A stretch of 64,000 bases of DNA from Mycolicibacterium sp. GF69 (GTDB lineage Bacteria > Actinomycetota > Actinomycetes > Mycobacteriales > Mycobacteriaceae). Shown here piece after piece: positions 18,833 through 28,124 of the stretch; position 1 is the stretch's first letter; each line of letters begins with the position of its first letter. Under the pieces are notes generated by a model. That model was given only the letters and a program-made list of their open reading frames with translations, did not search any database and was not told where the DNA came from. Location of the stretch: NCBI RefSeq assembly GCF_003284965.1, contig NZ_QMEW01000002.1:248001-312000 (forward strand), in the 5' to 3' direction. The position numbers and the translations under genes are program-made.

Positions 18833-20701
18833 ATGTGCGGAATCGTCGGCTACGTCGGGCAGCGCCCGGCCTGCGACATCGTCGTCGACGCACTGCGCCG
18901 GATGGAGTATCGCGGCTATGACTCCTCCGGCGTTGCCCTGCTCGACGGGAACGGCGGCCTCACCGTCCGTCGCCGGGCGGGGCGGCTGGCCAATCTGGAA
19001 ACCGCGCTGGCCGAGACCGACGCCGCCGGCCTCGCGGGCAGCACCGGCCTCGGCCACACCCGCTGGGCCACCCACGGCAGGCCCACCGACCGCAACGCCC
19101 ATCCGCACCGCGACGCCGCGGGCAAGATCGCCGTCGTCCACAACGGGATCATCGAGAACTACGCCGCGCTGCGCGGAGAACTCGAGCAGACCGGCGTGGA
19201 GTTCGCCAGCGACACCGACACCGAGGTCGCGGTGCATCTGGTGTCCTGGCAGTTCCACCACGGCCCCACCGCCGGCGACTTCGCGGCGTCCGTGCTCGCA
19301 GTGCTGCGGCGGCTGGAGGGGCACTTCACGCTGGTGTTCGCCAACGCCGACGAACCGGGCACCATCGTGGCGGCCCGCCGTTCCACGCCACTGGTGCTCG
19401 GTGTCGGCGACGGCGAGATGTTCGTCGGCTCCGACGTGGCGGCGTTCATCGAACACACTCGCGAGGCCGTCGAACTCGGCCAGAACCAGGCGGTTGTCGT
19501 CACCGCCGACGGCTACCGCATCACCGACTTCGACGGGGTGGACGACGCCGCGAATGCCCGCACGTTCCACATCGACTGGGACATGTCGGCGGCCGAAAAG
19601 GGCGGCTACGAGTACTTCATGCTCAAGGAGATCGCCGAACAGCCCGCCGCGGTCTCCGATACGCTGCTGGGCCACTTCGCCGACAACCGCATCGTGCTCG
19701 ACGAGCAGCGGCTGTCCGATCAGGAACTGCGCGAGGTCGACAAGGTTTTCGTGGTGGCCTGCGGCACCGCCTACCACTCGGGGCTGCTGGCCAAATACGC
19801 GATCGAGCACTGGACCCGGCTGCCCGTCGAGGCGGAACTCGCGAGCGAATTCCGTTATCGCGACCCGGTTCTGGACAGCCACACCTTGGTGGTGGCGATC
19901 TCGCAATCCGGCGAGACGGCCGACACCCTGGAAGCGGTCCGCCACGCCAAGGAACAGAAGGCCAAGGTGCTGGCGATCTGCAACACCAACGGCAGCCAGA
20001 TCCCCCGCGAATGCGACGCGGTGCTCTACACGCGCGCCGGACCGGAGATCGGGGTAGCGTCGACGAAGACCTTCCTCGCTCAGATCACCGCCAATTACCT
20101 TGTGGGGCTGGCGCTTGCGCAGGCGCGCGGCACCAAGTACCCCGAGGAGGTCGCGCGCGAGTACGCCGACCTCGAAGCGATGCCCGATCTGGTAGCCCGC
20201 GTGCTGGAGACCGTCGAACCGGTCAGGGCGCTGGCGCACCGCTTCGCCCAGTCGCAGACCGTGCTGTTCCTCGGCCGCCATGTCGGCTATCCCGTTGCGC
20301 TCGAAGGTGCACTCAAGCTCAAGGAGCTGGCGTACATGCACGCCGAGGGCTTCGCGGCGGGCGAACTCAAACACGGTCCGATCGCGCTGATCGAGGACGA
20401 CCTCCCGGTCATCGTCGTGATGCCCTCGCCGAAGAACGCGCCGATGCTGCACGCCAAGCTGCTGTCGAACATTCGCGAGATCCAGGCCCGCGGTGCGATC
20501 ACCATAGTCATCGCGGAGGAGGGCGACGACACCGTTCGTCCCTACGCCGATCACCTGATCGAGATCCCGGCGGTGTCAACGCTTTTCCAGCCACTGCTGT
20601 CGACGATTCCGCTGCAGGTGTTCGCCGCCGGCGTCGCGCAGGCCAGAGGCTACGACGTCGACAAGCCGCGCAACCTGGCCAAGTCGGTCACCGTCGAGTA
20701 G
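18833..20701 (+). CDS. glmS: Glutamine-fructose-6-phosphate aminotransferase (isomerising)
   Basis: Makes glucosamine-6-phosphate from fructose-6-phosphate and glutamine, the committed step to UDP-GlcNAc. It has 622 residues. The N-terminal glutaminase starts MCGIVGYVG, with Cys2 becoming the nucleophile after Met removal, which fixes the start at 18833 rather than the GTG at 18827. Two SIS domains follow (VVACGTAYHSGLL, ISQSGETADT, STKTFLAQ) and the C-terminus ends KSVTVE. TACCCT at 18819-18824 sits about 9 nt upstream, so the mRNA may be leaderless. I see no ribozyme-like glmS leader. Confidence 0.97.
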   Translation: MCGIVGYVGQRPACDIVVDALRRMEYRGYDSSGVALLDGNGGLTVRRRAGRLANLETALAETDAAGLAGSTGLGHTRWATHGRPTDRNAHPHRDAAGKIAVVHNGIIENYAALRGELEQTGVEFASDTDTEVAVHLVSWQFHHGPTAGDFAASVLAVLRRLEGHFTLVFANADEPGTIVAARRSTPLVLGVGDGEMFVGSDVAAFIEHTREAVELGQNQAVVVTADGYRITDFDGVDDAANARTFHIDWDMSAAEKGGYEYFMLKEIAEQPAAVSDTLLGHFADNRIVLDEQRLSDQELREVDKVFVVACGTAYHSGLLAKYAIEHWTRLPVEAELASEFRYRDPVLDSHTLVVAISQSGETADTLEAVRHAKEQKAKVLAICNTNGSQIPRECDAVLYTRAGPEIGVASTKTFLAQITANYLVGLALAQARGTKYPEEVAREYADLEAMPDLVARVLETVEPVRALAHRFAQSQTVLFLGRHVGYPVALEGALKLKELAYMHAEGFAAGELKHGPIALIEDDLPVIVVMPSPKNAPMLHAKLLSNIREIQARGAITIVIAEEGDDTVRPYADHLIEIPAVSTLFQPLLSTIPLQVFAAGVAQARGYDVDKPRNLAKSVTVE

Positions 20702-21588
20702 TGCGGGTCGGAGACTTCAAGAGCGAGCAGGCTCGCACCCACTTCCTCGACGTGTATCGGGCGGCCATGGCGGAGCTGCCGGCGGTCGGCGAGATACGCG
20801 ATGTGCCAACCTCATTCGGGACGGTGCGGGCGTACCGGTTCGCCGGCTCGCCGGACGCCACGCCGGTGATCTTGCTGCCGGGGCGCAATGCGTCCACCCC
20901 GGTGTGGCGGGGCAACATTCCGCTCCTGCAAAAGCATCGGCCCGTCATCGGTGTCGACCTGCTCGGCGAGGCTGGGCTATCGGTGCAGGAGAAGCCGATC
21001 GCAGGCCCCGACGACGAGGCGCAATGGCTGGACGAGACGACCGCGGGTCTGGGGCTGGACCGCGCGCACCTGATGGGGATGTCGATCGGGGGATGGACGG
21101 CGACCAACTACGCCGCCCGCCGGCCTGGCCGAGCCGCCTCATTGGTGCTGCTGGATCCGGTGTTCACGTTCGCGCCGATCGCGATCAAGGCCGTACTGGC
21201 CTCGCCGGCACTGTTTGTGCCGGGCGTGCCCGACAGCCTGCGCAGGCGCGTGCTCAGCTGGATCTCCGGCGGCGCCGACATCGACCAAGCTGAAACCGAA
21301 GCGGCGCTTATCTCGGCCGGCTCAACCGATTACACGCTGCGCAAGGCGATGCCTAAGATGATCAGCGACGAGCAGTTGCGCGGGCTGGACATACCGGTGC
21401 TGGCGCTGATTGGGGGGCGCAGCGTAATGCACGACGCCGCTAGGGCGGTCCAGCGGGCGCGAAGGCTGCTGACGCGCGGGCAGGTCGAATTGTGGCCCGC
21501 GGCCTCGCACGCGATCAACGGCGAGTACGCTGCCGAGATCGCCGAACGGGCAGCGGATTTCTGGGCGGAGGCAGACGGCCGAAACTGA
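20701..21588 (+). CDS. Alpha/beta hydrolase
   Basis: A 295-residue hydrolase. It has the oxyanion-type strand VILLPGRNAS, the nucleophile elbow MGMSIGGW (Ser), a late strand with IPVLALIGGRSV and the C-terminal His segment WPAASHAINGEY. The GTG start at 20701 shares its first base with the last base of the glmS stop, so expression is coupled to glmS. Substrate unknown. Confidence 0.8.
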   Translation: MRVGDFKSEQARTHFLDVYRAAMAELPAVGEIRDVPTSFGTVRAYRFAGSPDATPVILLPGRNASTPVWRGNIPLLQKHRPVIGVDLLGEAGLSVQEKPIAGPDDEAQWLDETTAGLGLDRAHLMGMSIGGWTATNYAARRPGRAASLVLLDPVFTFAPIAIKAVLASPALFVPGVPDSLRRRVLSWISGGADIDQAETEAALISAGSTDYTLRKAMPKMISDEQLRGLDIPVLALIGGRSVMHDAARAVQRARRLLTRGQVELWPAASHAINGEYAAEIAERAADFWAEADGRN

Positions 21589-21624
21589 GCCTAGACGGAT
21601 GTTTGGCCACTAACGTGGGCGACG

Positions 21625-23046
21625 ATGCGGCACTACTACACCGCTGAGCAGATCCGCGAGGCTGAAGCGCCGCTACTGGCGTCCCTGCCCGACGGTGCCC
21701 TGATGCGCCGCGCCGCCAACGGGTTGGCCGGCGCGATCGTCCGCGAACTGGTGCTGCGAACCGGTGGGGTCGCCGGTCGCCGCGTGTGCGCAGTGGTCGG
21801 CTCCGGCGACAACGGCGGCGACGCGCTGTGGGCCGCGACGTTCCTCCGTCGGCGGGGCGCGGCGGCCGCCGCTGTCCTGCTTAACCCGGACCGCACCCAC
21901 GGCAAGGCGCTCGCGGCCTTCACCGCCGCCGGCGGGCGCGTCGTCGACACGATTCCGACCGCCACCGACCTGGTGATCGACGGCGTGGTGGGGATCTCCG
22001 GTGCGGGATCGCTGCGGCCGAACGCGGCCGCGGTGTTCGGCGCCGTCGAAGACGCGGGCATACCGGTGGTGGCCGTCGACATCCCCAGTGGCGTCGACGT
22101 GCAGACCGGGGCCGCCGACGGGCCGCATGTCCACGCCGCGCTGACAGTGACGTTCGGCGGCCTCAAACCTGTTCACGCGCTGGGGGATTGCGGCCGCGTC
22201 GAGTTGGTCGACATCGGGCTGGACCTCCCGCCGTCCGACGTGCTCTCCTTCGATGCCGCCGACGTGATCGCTCGTTGGCCGGTGCCCGGAGCGAAGGACG
22301 ACAAGTACACCCAGGGGGTCACCGGTGTCCTGGCGGGGTCGGCCACCTATCCGGGCGCGGCGGTACTGTGCACCGGAGCCGCGGTGGCGGCGACGTCAGG
22401 CATGGTCCGGTACGCCGGAACCGCTGGACAGCAGGTCCTTTCGCAGTGGCCGGAGGTGATTGCGGCACCGAGCGCGGCTGCATCCGGACGCGTGCAGGCC
22501 TGGGCCGTCGGGCCGGGCCTGGGCACCGATGACACCGGCGCGGCAGCGCTGTGGTTCGCGCTGGAAAGCCGCCTCCCCGTGGTCGTTGACGCCGACGCGT
22601 TGACCATCCTGGCGGCCCATCCGGATCTCGTCGACGGGCGCGAAGCACCGACAGTACTGACGCCACACGCGGGTGAGTTCGCGCGCCTGGCCGGTTCGCC
22701 GCCGGGCGACGACCGTGTCGGTGCGGCCCGCAAGCTGGCCGACCGACTCGGGGTGACCGTACTGCTGAAGGGCAATGTCACCGTCATCGCCGAGCCCGGC
22801 GGACAGGTGTACCTCAACCCCGCGGGCCAATCCTGGGCCGCCACAGCAGGATCCGGCGATGTGCTGACCGGTGTCATCGGGGCGCTGCTGGCCGCCGGCC
22901 TGCCCCCAGGCGAAGCGGCCGCCGCCGCCGCGTACGTCCATGCGCGCGCGGCGAACCTCGCTGCCGCCGATCCGGGTCCGCGTCGCGCTCCGACTTCGGC
23001 GTCGCGCATCCTCGCGCACCTCCGAAATGCCCTAGCCAGTTTGTAA
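21625..23046 (+). CDS. nnr: Bifunctional NAD(P)H-hydrate epimerase / ADP-dependent dehydratase
   Basis: Repairs hydrated NAD(P)H. The 473 residues comprise an N-terminal YjeF_N epimerase domain (1 to about 210; VVGSGDNGGDALWAA, VAVDIPSGVD) and a C-terminal YjeF-type dehydratase domain (about 220-473; TPHAGEFARL, LLKGNVTVI, ATAGSGDVLTG). The stop codon lies inside a set of three tandem 12-bp repeats that runs toward gadB. Confidence 0.94.
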   Translation: MRHYYTAEQIREAEAPLLASLPDGALMRRAANGLAGAIVRELVLRTGGVAGRRVCAVVGSGDNGGDALWAATFLRRRGAAAAAVLLNPDRTHGKALAAFTAAGGRVVDTIPTATDLVIDGVVGISGAGSLRPNAAAVFGAVEDAGIPVVAVDIPSGVDVQTGAADGPHVHAALTVTFGGLKPVHALGDCGRVELVDIGLDLPPSDVLSFDAADVIARWPVPGAKDDKYTQGVTGVLAGSATYPGAAVLCTGAAVAATSGMVRYAGTAGQQVLSQWPEVIAAPSAAASGRVQAWAVGPGLGTDDTGAAALWFALESRLPVVVDADALTILAAHPDLVDGREAPTVLTPHAGEFARLAGSPPGDDRVGAARKLADRLGVTVLLKGNVTVIAEPGGQVYLNPAGQSWAATAGSGDVLTGVIGALLAAGLPPGEAAAAAAYVHARAANLAAADPGPRRAPTSASRILAHLRNALASL

Positions 23047-23069
23047 GCCAGTATGTAAGCCGGTTTGTC
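23034..23069 (+). repeat. Three tandem 12-bp repeats between nnr and gadB
   Basis: AGCCAGTTTGTA, AGCCAGTATGTA and AGCCGGTTTGTC follow each other without gaps. The first encodes the last nnr codons and the second begins in the stop codon. They may be slippage products or a regulator site for gadB, whose ATG is 15 nt downstream. Confidence 0.7.
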
Positions 23070-23084
23070 ACGAGAGGAACTGTC

Positions 23085-24467
23085 ATGTCGCCCAACCGCA
23101 GTCACGCGCCGCAGATCGCCCCCGCCTACACCGGACGGCTGGCGATGGCGCCCGTACCGTCGCTGCGGCTGCCGGACGATGCAATGGATCCCGATGCCGC
23201 ATACCGCTTCATCCACGACGAGTTGATGCTCGACGGCAGTTCGCGGCTGAACCTGGCGACCTTCGTCACGACGTGGATGGATCCGCAGGCCGAGAAGCTG
23301 ATGGCCGAGACCTTCGACAAGAACATGATCGACAAGGACGAGTACCCTGCGACCGCCGCGATCGAACAACGCTGTGTCTGCATGGTCGCCGATCTGTTTC
23401 ACGCCGAGGGGTTGCGCGACGACGACCCGTCGAGCGCGATCGGGGTGTCCACCGTCGGTTCCAGCGAGGCGGTGATGCTGGCTGGGTTGGCGATGAAGTG
23501 GCGGTGGCGAGATCGCGTCGGCGAGCAGTGGAAGGGCCGTACGCCGAATCTGGTGATGGGTTCCAACGTTCAGGTGGTCTGGGAGAAGTTCTGCCGCTAC
23601 TTCGACGTCGAACCGCGATACCTGCCGATGGCCGACGGCCGCTACGTCATCACGCCCGAGCAGGTGCTCGAGAACATCGATGAGGACACCATCGGTGTGG
23701 TCGCGATCCTCGGAACGACCTACACCGGTGAGCTCGAGCCGATCGCCGAGATTTGCGCCGCGCTCGACGAACTCGCGGGCGGCGGTGGGCACGACATCCC
23801 GGTTCACGTCGACGCGGCCAGCGGCGGCTTCGTGGTGCCGTTCCTGCACCCCGACCTGGAATGGGACTTCCGGCTACCGCGTGTGGTGTCGGTCAACGTC
23901 AGCGGTCACAAGTACGGCCTGACCTACCCCGGGATCGGCTTCGTGGTGTGGCGCAGTTCGGAGTACCTGCCCGAGGGCCTGGTCTTCCACGTCAACTACC
24001 TGGGCGGTGACATGCCGACCTTCACGTTGAACTTCTCCCGGCCCGGCAATCAGGTGGTGGGTCAGTACTACAATTTCCTGCGCCTCGGCCGCGGCGGGTA
24101 TTTGCAGGTGATGCAGAGTCTTTCGCAGACGGCGCGGTGGCTCGGTGACCAGTTGGGCGACAGCAAGCACTTCGAGGTAATCGCCGACGGGTCGGCGATC
24201 CCGGTGGTCAGCTTCAGGCTCTCAGGCGACTTCGGCTACACCGAGTTCGACGTGTCGCAGGCGTTGCGGGCCTACGGCTGGCAGGTGCCCGCCTACACGA
24301 TGCCGGAGGGCGCGACCGACGTCACGGTGTTGCGCATCGTGGTGCGGGAGGGGTTTTCCGCCGACCTCGCCCGCGCGCTGTACGACGACATGGCCACCGT
24401 GCTCGCCCACCTCGACGAGCTCAAACCGAACGGGCACTTCGACCAGCAGCAGCCGTTCGCGCACTGA
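23085..24467 (+). CDS. gadB: Glutamate decarboxylase
   Basis: PLP-dependent enzyme converting glutamate to GABA with consumption of a proton; linked to acid tolerance in other bacteria. It has 460 residues, the same length as in M. tuberculosis. The PLP lysine lies in VNVSGHKYGLTYPG; the group II decarboxylase signatures VHVDAASGGFVVPF and STVGSSEAVMLAGLAMKWRW are intact. GAGAGGA precedes the ATG. It follows nnr on the same strand and converges on the PucR-type gene with 4 bp between stops. Confidence 0.95.
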   Translation: MSPNRSHAPQIAPAYTGRLAMAPVPSLRLPDDAMDPDAAYRFIHDELMLDGSSRLNLATFVTTWMDPQAEKLMAETFDKNMIDKDEYPATAAIEQRCVCMVADLFHAEGLRDDDPSSAIGVSTVGSSEAVMLAGLAMKWRWRDRVGEQWKGRTPNLVMGSNVQVVWEKFCRYFDVEPRYLPMADGRYVITPEQVLENIDEDTIGVVAILGTTYTGELEPIAEICAALDELAGGGGHDIPVHVDAASGGFVVPFLHPDLEWDFRLPRVVSVNVSGHKYGLTYPGIGFVVWRSSEYLPEGLVFHVNYLGGDMPTFTLNFSRPGNQVVGQYYNFLRLGRGGYLQVMQSLSQTARWLGDQLGDSKHFEVIADGSAIPVVSFRLSGDFGYTEFDVSQALRAYGWQVPAYTMPEGATDVTVLRIVVREGFSADLARALYDDMATVLAHLDELKPNGHFDQQQPFAH

Positions 24468-24471
24468 TCGT

Positions 24472-25509
24472 TCAGGCGGTGTCGAGCAGCCGCCAGGCCG
24501 TCAACGCGATGCTGGCCCGTAGCAGGCCGTCAGGCTCGGTGAGGTTGAAACCCATTGTCTTGCTGAGCTGTTCGAGTCGGCGTGCCACGCTGCTGTGGTG
24601 CAGGTGCAGAACGTCAGCGGCTCGGCGCAGCGATGCCGTCGCGCAGTACGCGTCCAAGGTGTCCAGATCGTCCGGCGCACTTGCCAAACGGGCGACGGCC
24701 GCGACATCGGCGTTGGTGTCGGCTGCATACGAGGGCACCTGCGCGAGCAGTGCCAGCGCACCCAGCGAGTCGTAACGCACGATCGGCCGGCGGGCGGTCG
24801 CGAAGCGCAACGCCGTACGCGCCTCGTGCCAACACCGGTCCGGACTCTCCGAAGCGCCGATGCCCGCGCGGACGTCGGCCGGGAAGGCGGAATCGACGAC
24901 CGCGCCCGCCAGCAGCACGCCCACGTCGTCGAGTCGTGCGGCCTTGACCGGGCGGTCCGGGCAGATGGTGCCGCCGATCCGGTCCAGCGGAAGCGGTGAG
25001 TGCACCGCGACGACGCGGACCGGATCGCCGGACGGGAAGCCCAGCAGGCGCAACGCCCGGTTTCTGGCGGCCTCATCGGTGTCGCAGCCGATGACGAGTT
25101 CGACCAGCGCCGGGTCGGCCATCGTCGTCTGGGCTGGGCCGTAGCGTTCGACGACGGCGGCCACCGCGATGGCCAGCCGATCAAGGGCCAGCTCATCGAG
25201 GGGTCTGGCCGGTCCGGCGCGCTCCAGCCAGACCGTTCCGATGTCCTCCTCGTCGAGGATGACGGCGGCCGTCGTCGAGGTGGTGGACGGCGCACCGGCG
25301 GCTTCTTTCCCGTCCGGCGACATCCGGACCGCATGCCCGGTGGCGTGCAACCGGATGCCCGCCGTGCACTCGGCCAGTCCCGCCGCGGCCCGCCCCAGCG
25401 CCGGCAGATCGACCCGTCTGCGCATCAGCGTGTCGAAGAACTGCACCACCCGCAGCGCGCCCTCCGCATCCGAATCCAGACGCGACAACCGCGCGACCAA
25501 CGCTTCCAT
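24472..25509 (-). CDS. PucR/CdaR-type transcriptional regulator
   Basis: A 345-residue regulator. The N-terminal part is a GAF-like sensor region; the C-terminal 55 residues form the PucR-type helix-turn-helix (TASLRRAADVLHLHHSSVAR, then RLEQLSKTMGF). It diverges from the esterase-cupin pair across 88 bp that holds a CGTCGG/CCGACG inverted repeat, so control of that pair is likely. TATCCT (minus strand, 25522-25517) ends 7 nt before the ATG, indicating a leaderless mRNA. Confidence 0.82.
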   Translation of the reverse strand: MEALVARLSRLDSDAEGALRVVQFFDTLMRRRVDLPALGRAAAGLAECTAGIRLHATGHAVRMSPDGKEAAGAPSTTSTTAAVILDEEDIGTVWLERAGPARPLDELALDRLAIAVAAVVERYGPAQTTMADPALVELVIGCDTDEAARNRALRLLGFPSGDPVRVVAVHSPLPLDRIGGTICPDRPVKAARLDDVGVLLAGAVVDSAFPADVRAGIGASESPDRCWHEARTALRFATARRPIVRYDSLGALALLAQVPSYAADTNADVAAVARLASAPDDLDTLDAYCATASLRRAADVLHLHHSSVARRLEQLSKTMGFNLTEPDGLLRASIALTAWRLLDTA

Positions 25510-25531
25510 GCCCGGCAGGATAGGCGCCGAA

Positions 25532-25569
25532 CGTCGGCTGAACCCACCCCTTTAACCGACGAATGTCGG
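25532..25569. promoter_or_regulatory. Candidate operator between PucR-type regulator and esterase
   Basis: CGTCGG (25532-25537) and CCGACG (25556-25561) form an inverted repeat with 18 nt between arms. A third half-site TGTCGG follows at 25564. The site overlaps the likely -35 region of the regulator and lies about 30 nt before the esterase start. Confidence 0.45.
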
Positions 25570-25597
25570 ATGACGTACCGGCAGCCGGATCGCGAGC

Positions 25598-26521
25598 ATG
25601 GTGTGCATGGATCCCGAACTCGAAGCCTTCCTGGCGTTGTTCCCGAAACCCGACCTGACCGATCCGATCGAGGAGCGTAAGAAGTTCGCCGCACTGGCAG
25701 CGGCCATACCGGTGCCCGAGGTCGCCGGCCTGCGGGTCGAAAACCGGACCGTGCCCGCCACCCCTGACGTGCCGATTCGCATCTACCGGCCGCAGGGCGC
25801 ACGCGCCGCGATCGTCTGGCTGCACGGCGGAGGCTTCGTGATGGGCGACCTGGACACCGAACATCCGTGGGCAACGCGTATCGCCGACGGCGCCGGCGTC
25901 ACCGTGGTCTCCGTCGGCTACCGACTGGCACCCGAAAACCCGTTTCCGGCCGCGGTCGACGACGCGTACGCCGTTTTGAAGTGGACCGCGGCGCACGCCG
26001 CTGAATTGGGCGTCGATGTGGACCGGATCGCGATCGGAGGCCACAGCGCCGGCGGCGGCCTTGCGGCGGCCGTGGCGTTGCGCGCCCGCGACGAGGGCGG
26101 GCCGGCCCTTCGCTTCCAACTGCTCAACCAGCCCGGGCTGGACGACCGGCAGGACACCGTCTCGGCGCGCACGTTCACCGATACGCCGTGGATGAATCGC
26201 GACAAGGTGTCGGCGTCGTGGCGCCATTATCTCGGCGGGGCACCCGCGACCGCCTATGCCGCACCGGCTCGGGCTGACGAGTTGTCCTGTCTGCCACCGG
26301 CATTCGTAACCACCGCGGAGTTCTGCCCGAACCGTGACGAAGGCCTGACGTACGCGATGCGCCTGTTGGCGGCCGGTGTGCCCGTCGAGCTTCATCAGTG
26401 GGCGGGAACCTTCCACGGCTCGCAGGCCATCCTGTCCGCGGAGGTCTCCCAACGTCAGCTCGCCGAACTGGCCGACGTGCTGCGTCGCGCCATGTGCGCC
26501 GACCAGGAGGTGCCGGCATGA
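25598..26521 (+). CDS. HSL-family esterase/lipase
   Basis: A 307-residue alpha/beta hydrolase of the hormone-sensitive lipase family. It has the oxyanion motif VWLHGGGFVMG, the conserved YRLAPENPFPA, the nucleophile elbow GGHSAGGG (Ser), an acid in CPNRDEG and a His in GTFHGSQ. The ATG at 25607 would give a product three residues shorter; no strong ribosome-binding site decides. It ends in an ATGA overlap with the cupin gene. Short-chain ester hydrolysis is expected; substrate unknown. Confidence 0.87.
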   Translation: MVCMDPELEAFLALFPKPDLTDPIEERKKFAALAAAIPVPEVAGLRVENRTVPATPDVPIRIYRPQGARAAIVWLHGGGFVMGDLDTEHPWATRIADGAGVTVVSVGYRLAPENPFPAAVDDAYAVLKWTAAHAAELGVDVDRIAIGGHSAGGGLAAAVALRARDEGGPALRFQLLNQPGLDDRQDTVSARTFTDTPWMNRDKVSASWRHYLGGAPATAYAAPARADELSCLPPAFVTTAEFCPNRDEGLTYAMRLLAAGVPVELHQWAGTFHGSQAILSAEVSQRQLAELADVLRRAMCADQEVPA

Positions 26522-26904
26522 CCGTCAGCCCTATCGACCTGTACTCGGTGGCATTCCGCCTCCCAGCCGACGGGCGGGCGCAGACTATTCCGCGCGTATT
26601 CGACGTCGAGCAGTCCGGATGGTTCGTGATGGCGGCGCACGCCGAAACCGACGCCGATGTGCACGGTGACCACTGGGAAGTGCACCCGCAGGCCGAGGAG
26701 TTGGTGGTCTGCCTGCGCGGCGCGTTCCGCATGTTCATCCGCGCCCGCGAATCGGACGCCGAAGACGAGATCTCGGTTCCAGGTGGTGCGGCGGTGATCG
26801 TGCCCCGGGGACACTGGCACCGGATCGAGTTGGACGAACCAAGCGACCTGCTGTCCGCCACGGTTCTCGACGGCACCCGGCTGGCAGCGCGAACGAACCC
26901 GTAG
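26518..26904 (+). CDS. Cupin-domain protein
   Basis: A 128-residue single-domain cupin. The metal-site motifs are seen as [13 protein letters not shown] (motif 1) and [13 protein letters not shown] (motif 2), followed by a short C-terminal strand. It is translationally coupled to the esterase (ATGA). It may be an isomerase, a dioxygenase-like enzyme or a small-molecule sensor for the pathway. Confidence 0.8.
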   Translation: MTVSPIDLYSVAFRLPADGRAQTIPRVFDVEQSGWFVMAAHAETDADVHGDHWEVHPQAEELVVCLRGAFRMFIRARESDAEDEISVPGGAAVIVPRGHWHRIELDEPSDLLSATVLDGTRLAARTNP

Positions 26905-26957
26905 CAAGTCGGGCGCCCGCACCACCGTCTGGGACAATCGGTCGTGGTGAGGAGACA

Positions 26958-28124
26958 ATGCACACGACCGAGCTGACGACGCCGACCGCGATCGCGGCCC
27001 CTCAGGCGGTGGTGGACCTCGACGCGATCGCCCACAACGTCGCGCTGTTGCGCGACCTGGCCGGGACCGCTCAGGTGCAGGTCGTGGTCAAAGCCGACGG
27101 GTACGGGCACGGCGCCACCCAGGTGAGCCGGGTCGCGCTAACCGCGGGCGCCTCCGAACTCGGCGTGGCGACCGTCGCCGAGGCGGTGGCGCTGCGCCGC
27201 GACGGCATCACCGCTCCGGTGCTGGCCTGGCTACATCCGCCCGGGACCGACTTCGCGCCCGCTGTCGGCGCCGACATACAGATCGCGGTGTCGTCGGTGC
27301 GACAGCTCGACGAAGTGCTCGACGCGGTCGCCCGCACCGGCCTCAGCGCCTCGGTCACCGTCAAGGTCGACACCGGGCTCAGCCGCAACGGCGTCGGCCT
27401 ACCCGACTATCCGGCGTTGATCGCCGCGGTCAAGCGCGGACAGGCCGACGAAACGATCGGTGTGCGCGGGTTGATGTCACACCTCGTGCACGGCGACGAT
27501 CCCGACAATCCGCTCAACAGTTTGCAGGCGCAGCGGCTCACCGAGATGCGTACCTACGCCTCTGAGCAGGGCGTGCATTTCGAGATCGTGCACCTGAGCA
27601 ACAGCCCGGCCGCGATGACGCGGCCCGATCTGGCCTTCGATCTGGTGCGCACCGGCATCGCGGTATACGGCCAGACCCCGATTCCCGAACGCGGCAACAT
27701 GGGGCTGCGCCCGGCGATGACGTTGAAATGCCCGGTGGCGCTGGTGCGCTCGTTGCGGGCGGGCGACGGTGTGTCCTACGGCCACACCTGGGTGGCCGAG
27801 CGCGACACCACGGTGGCGCTGTTACCCGTCGGGTACGCCGATGGCATCTTCCGCAATCTGAGTAATCGCTTCGACGTGTTGATCAACGGCCGGTTGCGGC
27901 GCAACGTCGGTCGGATCTGCATGGACCAGTTCGTCGTGGACCTCGGACCGGAGGGTGGAGTCGCCGAAGGTGACGACGCGATCCTGTTCGGGCCTGGCAC
28001 GCAAGGCGAGCCCACGACGCAGCATTGGGCCGATCTGCTCGGCACGATCAACTATGAGGTGGTGACCAGCCCGCGCGGCCGGTTTGTCCGGACCTACACC
28101 GGCTCGACAGGCGAAACACGGTGA
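26958..28124 (+). CDS. alr: Alanine racemase
   Basis: PLP enzyme making D-alanine for peptidoglycan. It has 388 residues. The PLP lysine is in [12 protein letters not shown], the catalytic Tyr region is [12 protein letters not shown], and the C-terminal beta-domain has [23 protein letters not shown] precedes the ATG. It begins a run of overlapping genes that extends to tsaD, as in other mycobacteria. Confidence 0.96.
   Translation: MHTTELTTPTAIAAPQAVVDLDAIAHNVALLRDLAGTAQVQVVVKADGYGHGATQVSRVALTAGASELGVATVAEAVALRRDGITAPVLAWLHPPGTDFAPAVGADIQIAVSSVRQLDEVLDAVARTGLSASVTVKVDTGLSRNGVGLPDYPALIAAVKRGQADETIGVRGLMSHLVHGDDPDNPLNSLQAQRLTEMRTYASEQGVHFEIVHLSNSPAAMTRPDLAFDLVRTGIAVYGQTPIPERGNMGLRPAMTLKCPVALVRSLRAGDGVSYGHTWVAERDTTVALLPVGYADGIFRNLSNRFDVLINGRLRRNVGRICMDQFVVDLGPEGGVAEGDDAILFGPGTQGEPTTQHWADLLGTINYEVVTSPRGRFVRTYTGSTGETR

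Noticed and set aside
18818..20554. Long 578-codon open frame antisense to glmS
   Set aside because: GC-rich shadow of glmS; no family motif, repetitive Arg/Gly/Val composition and no ribosome-binding site.
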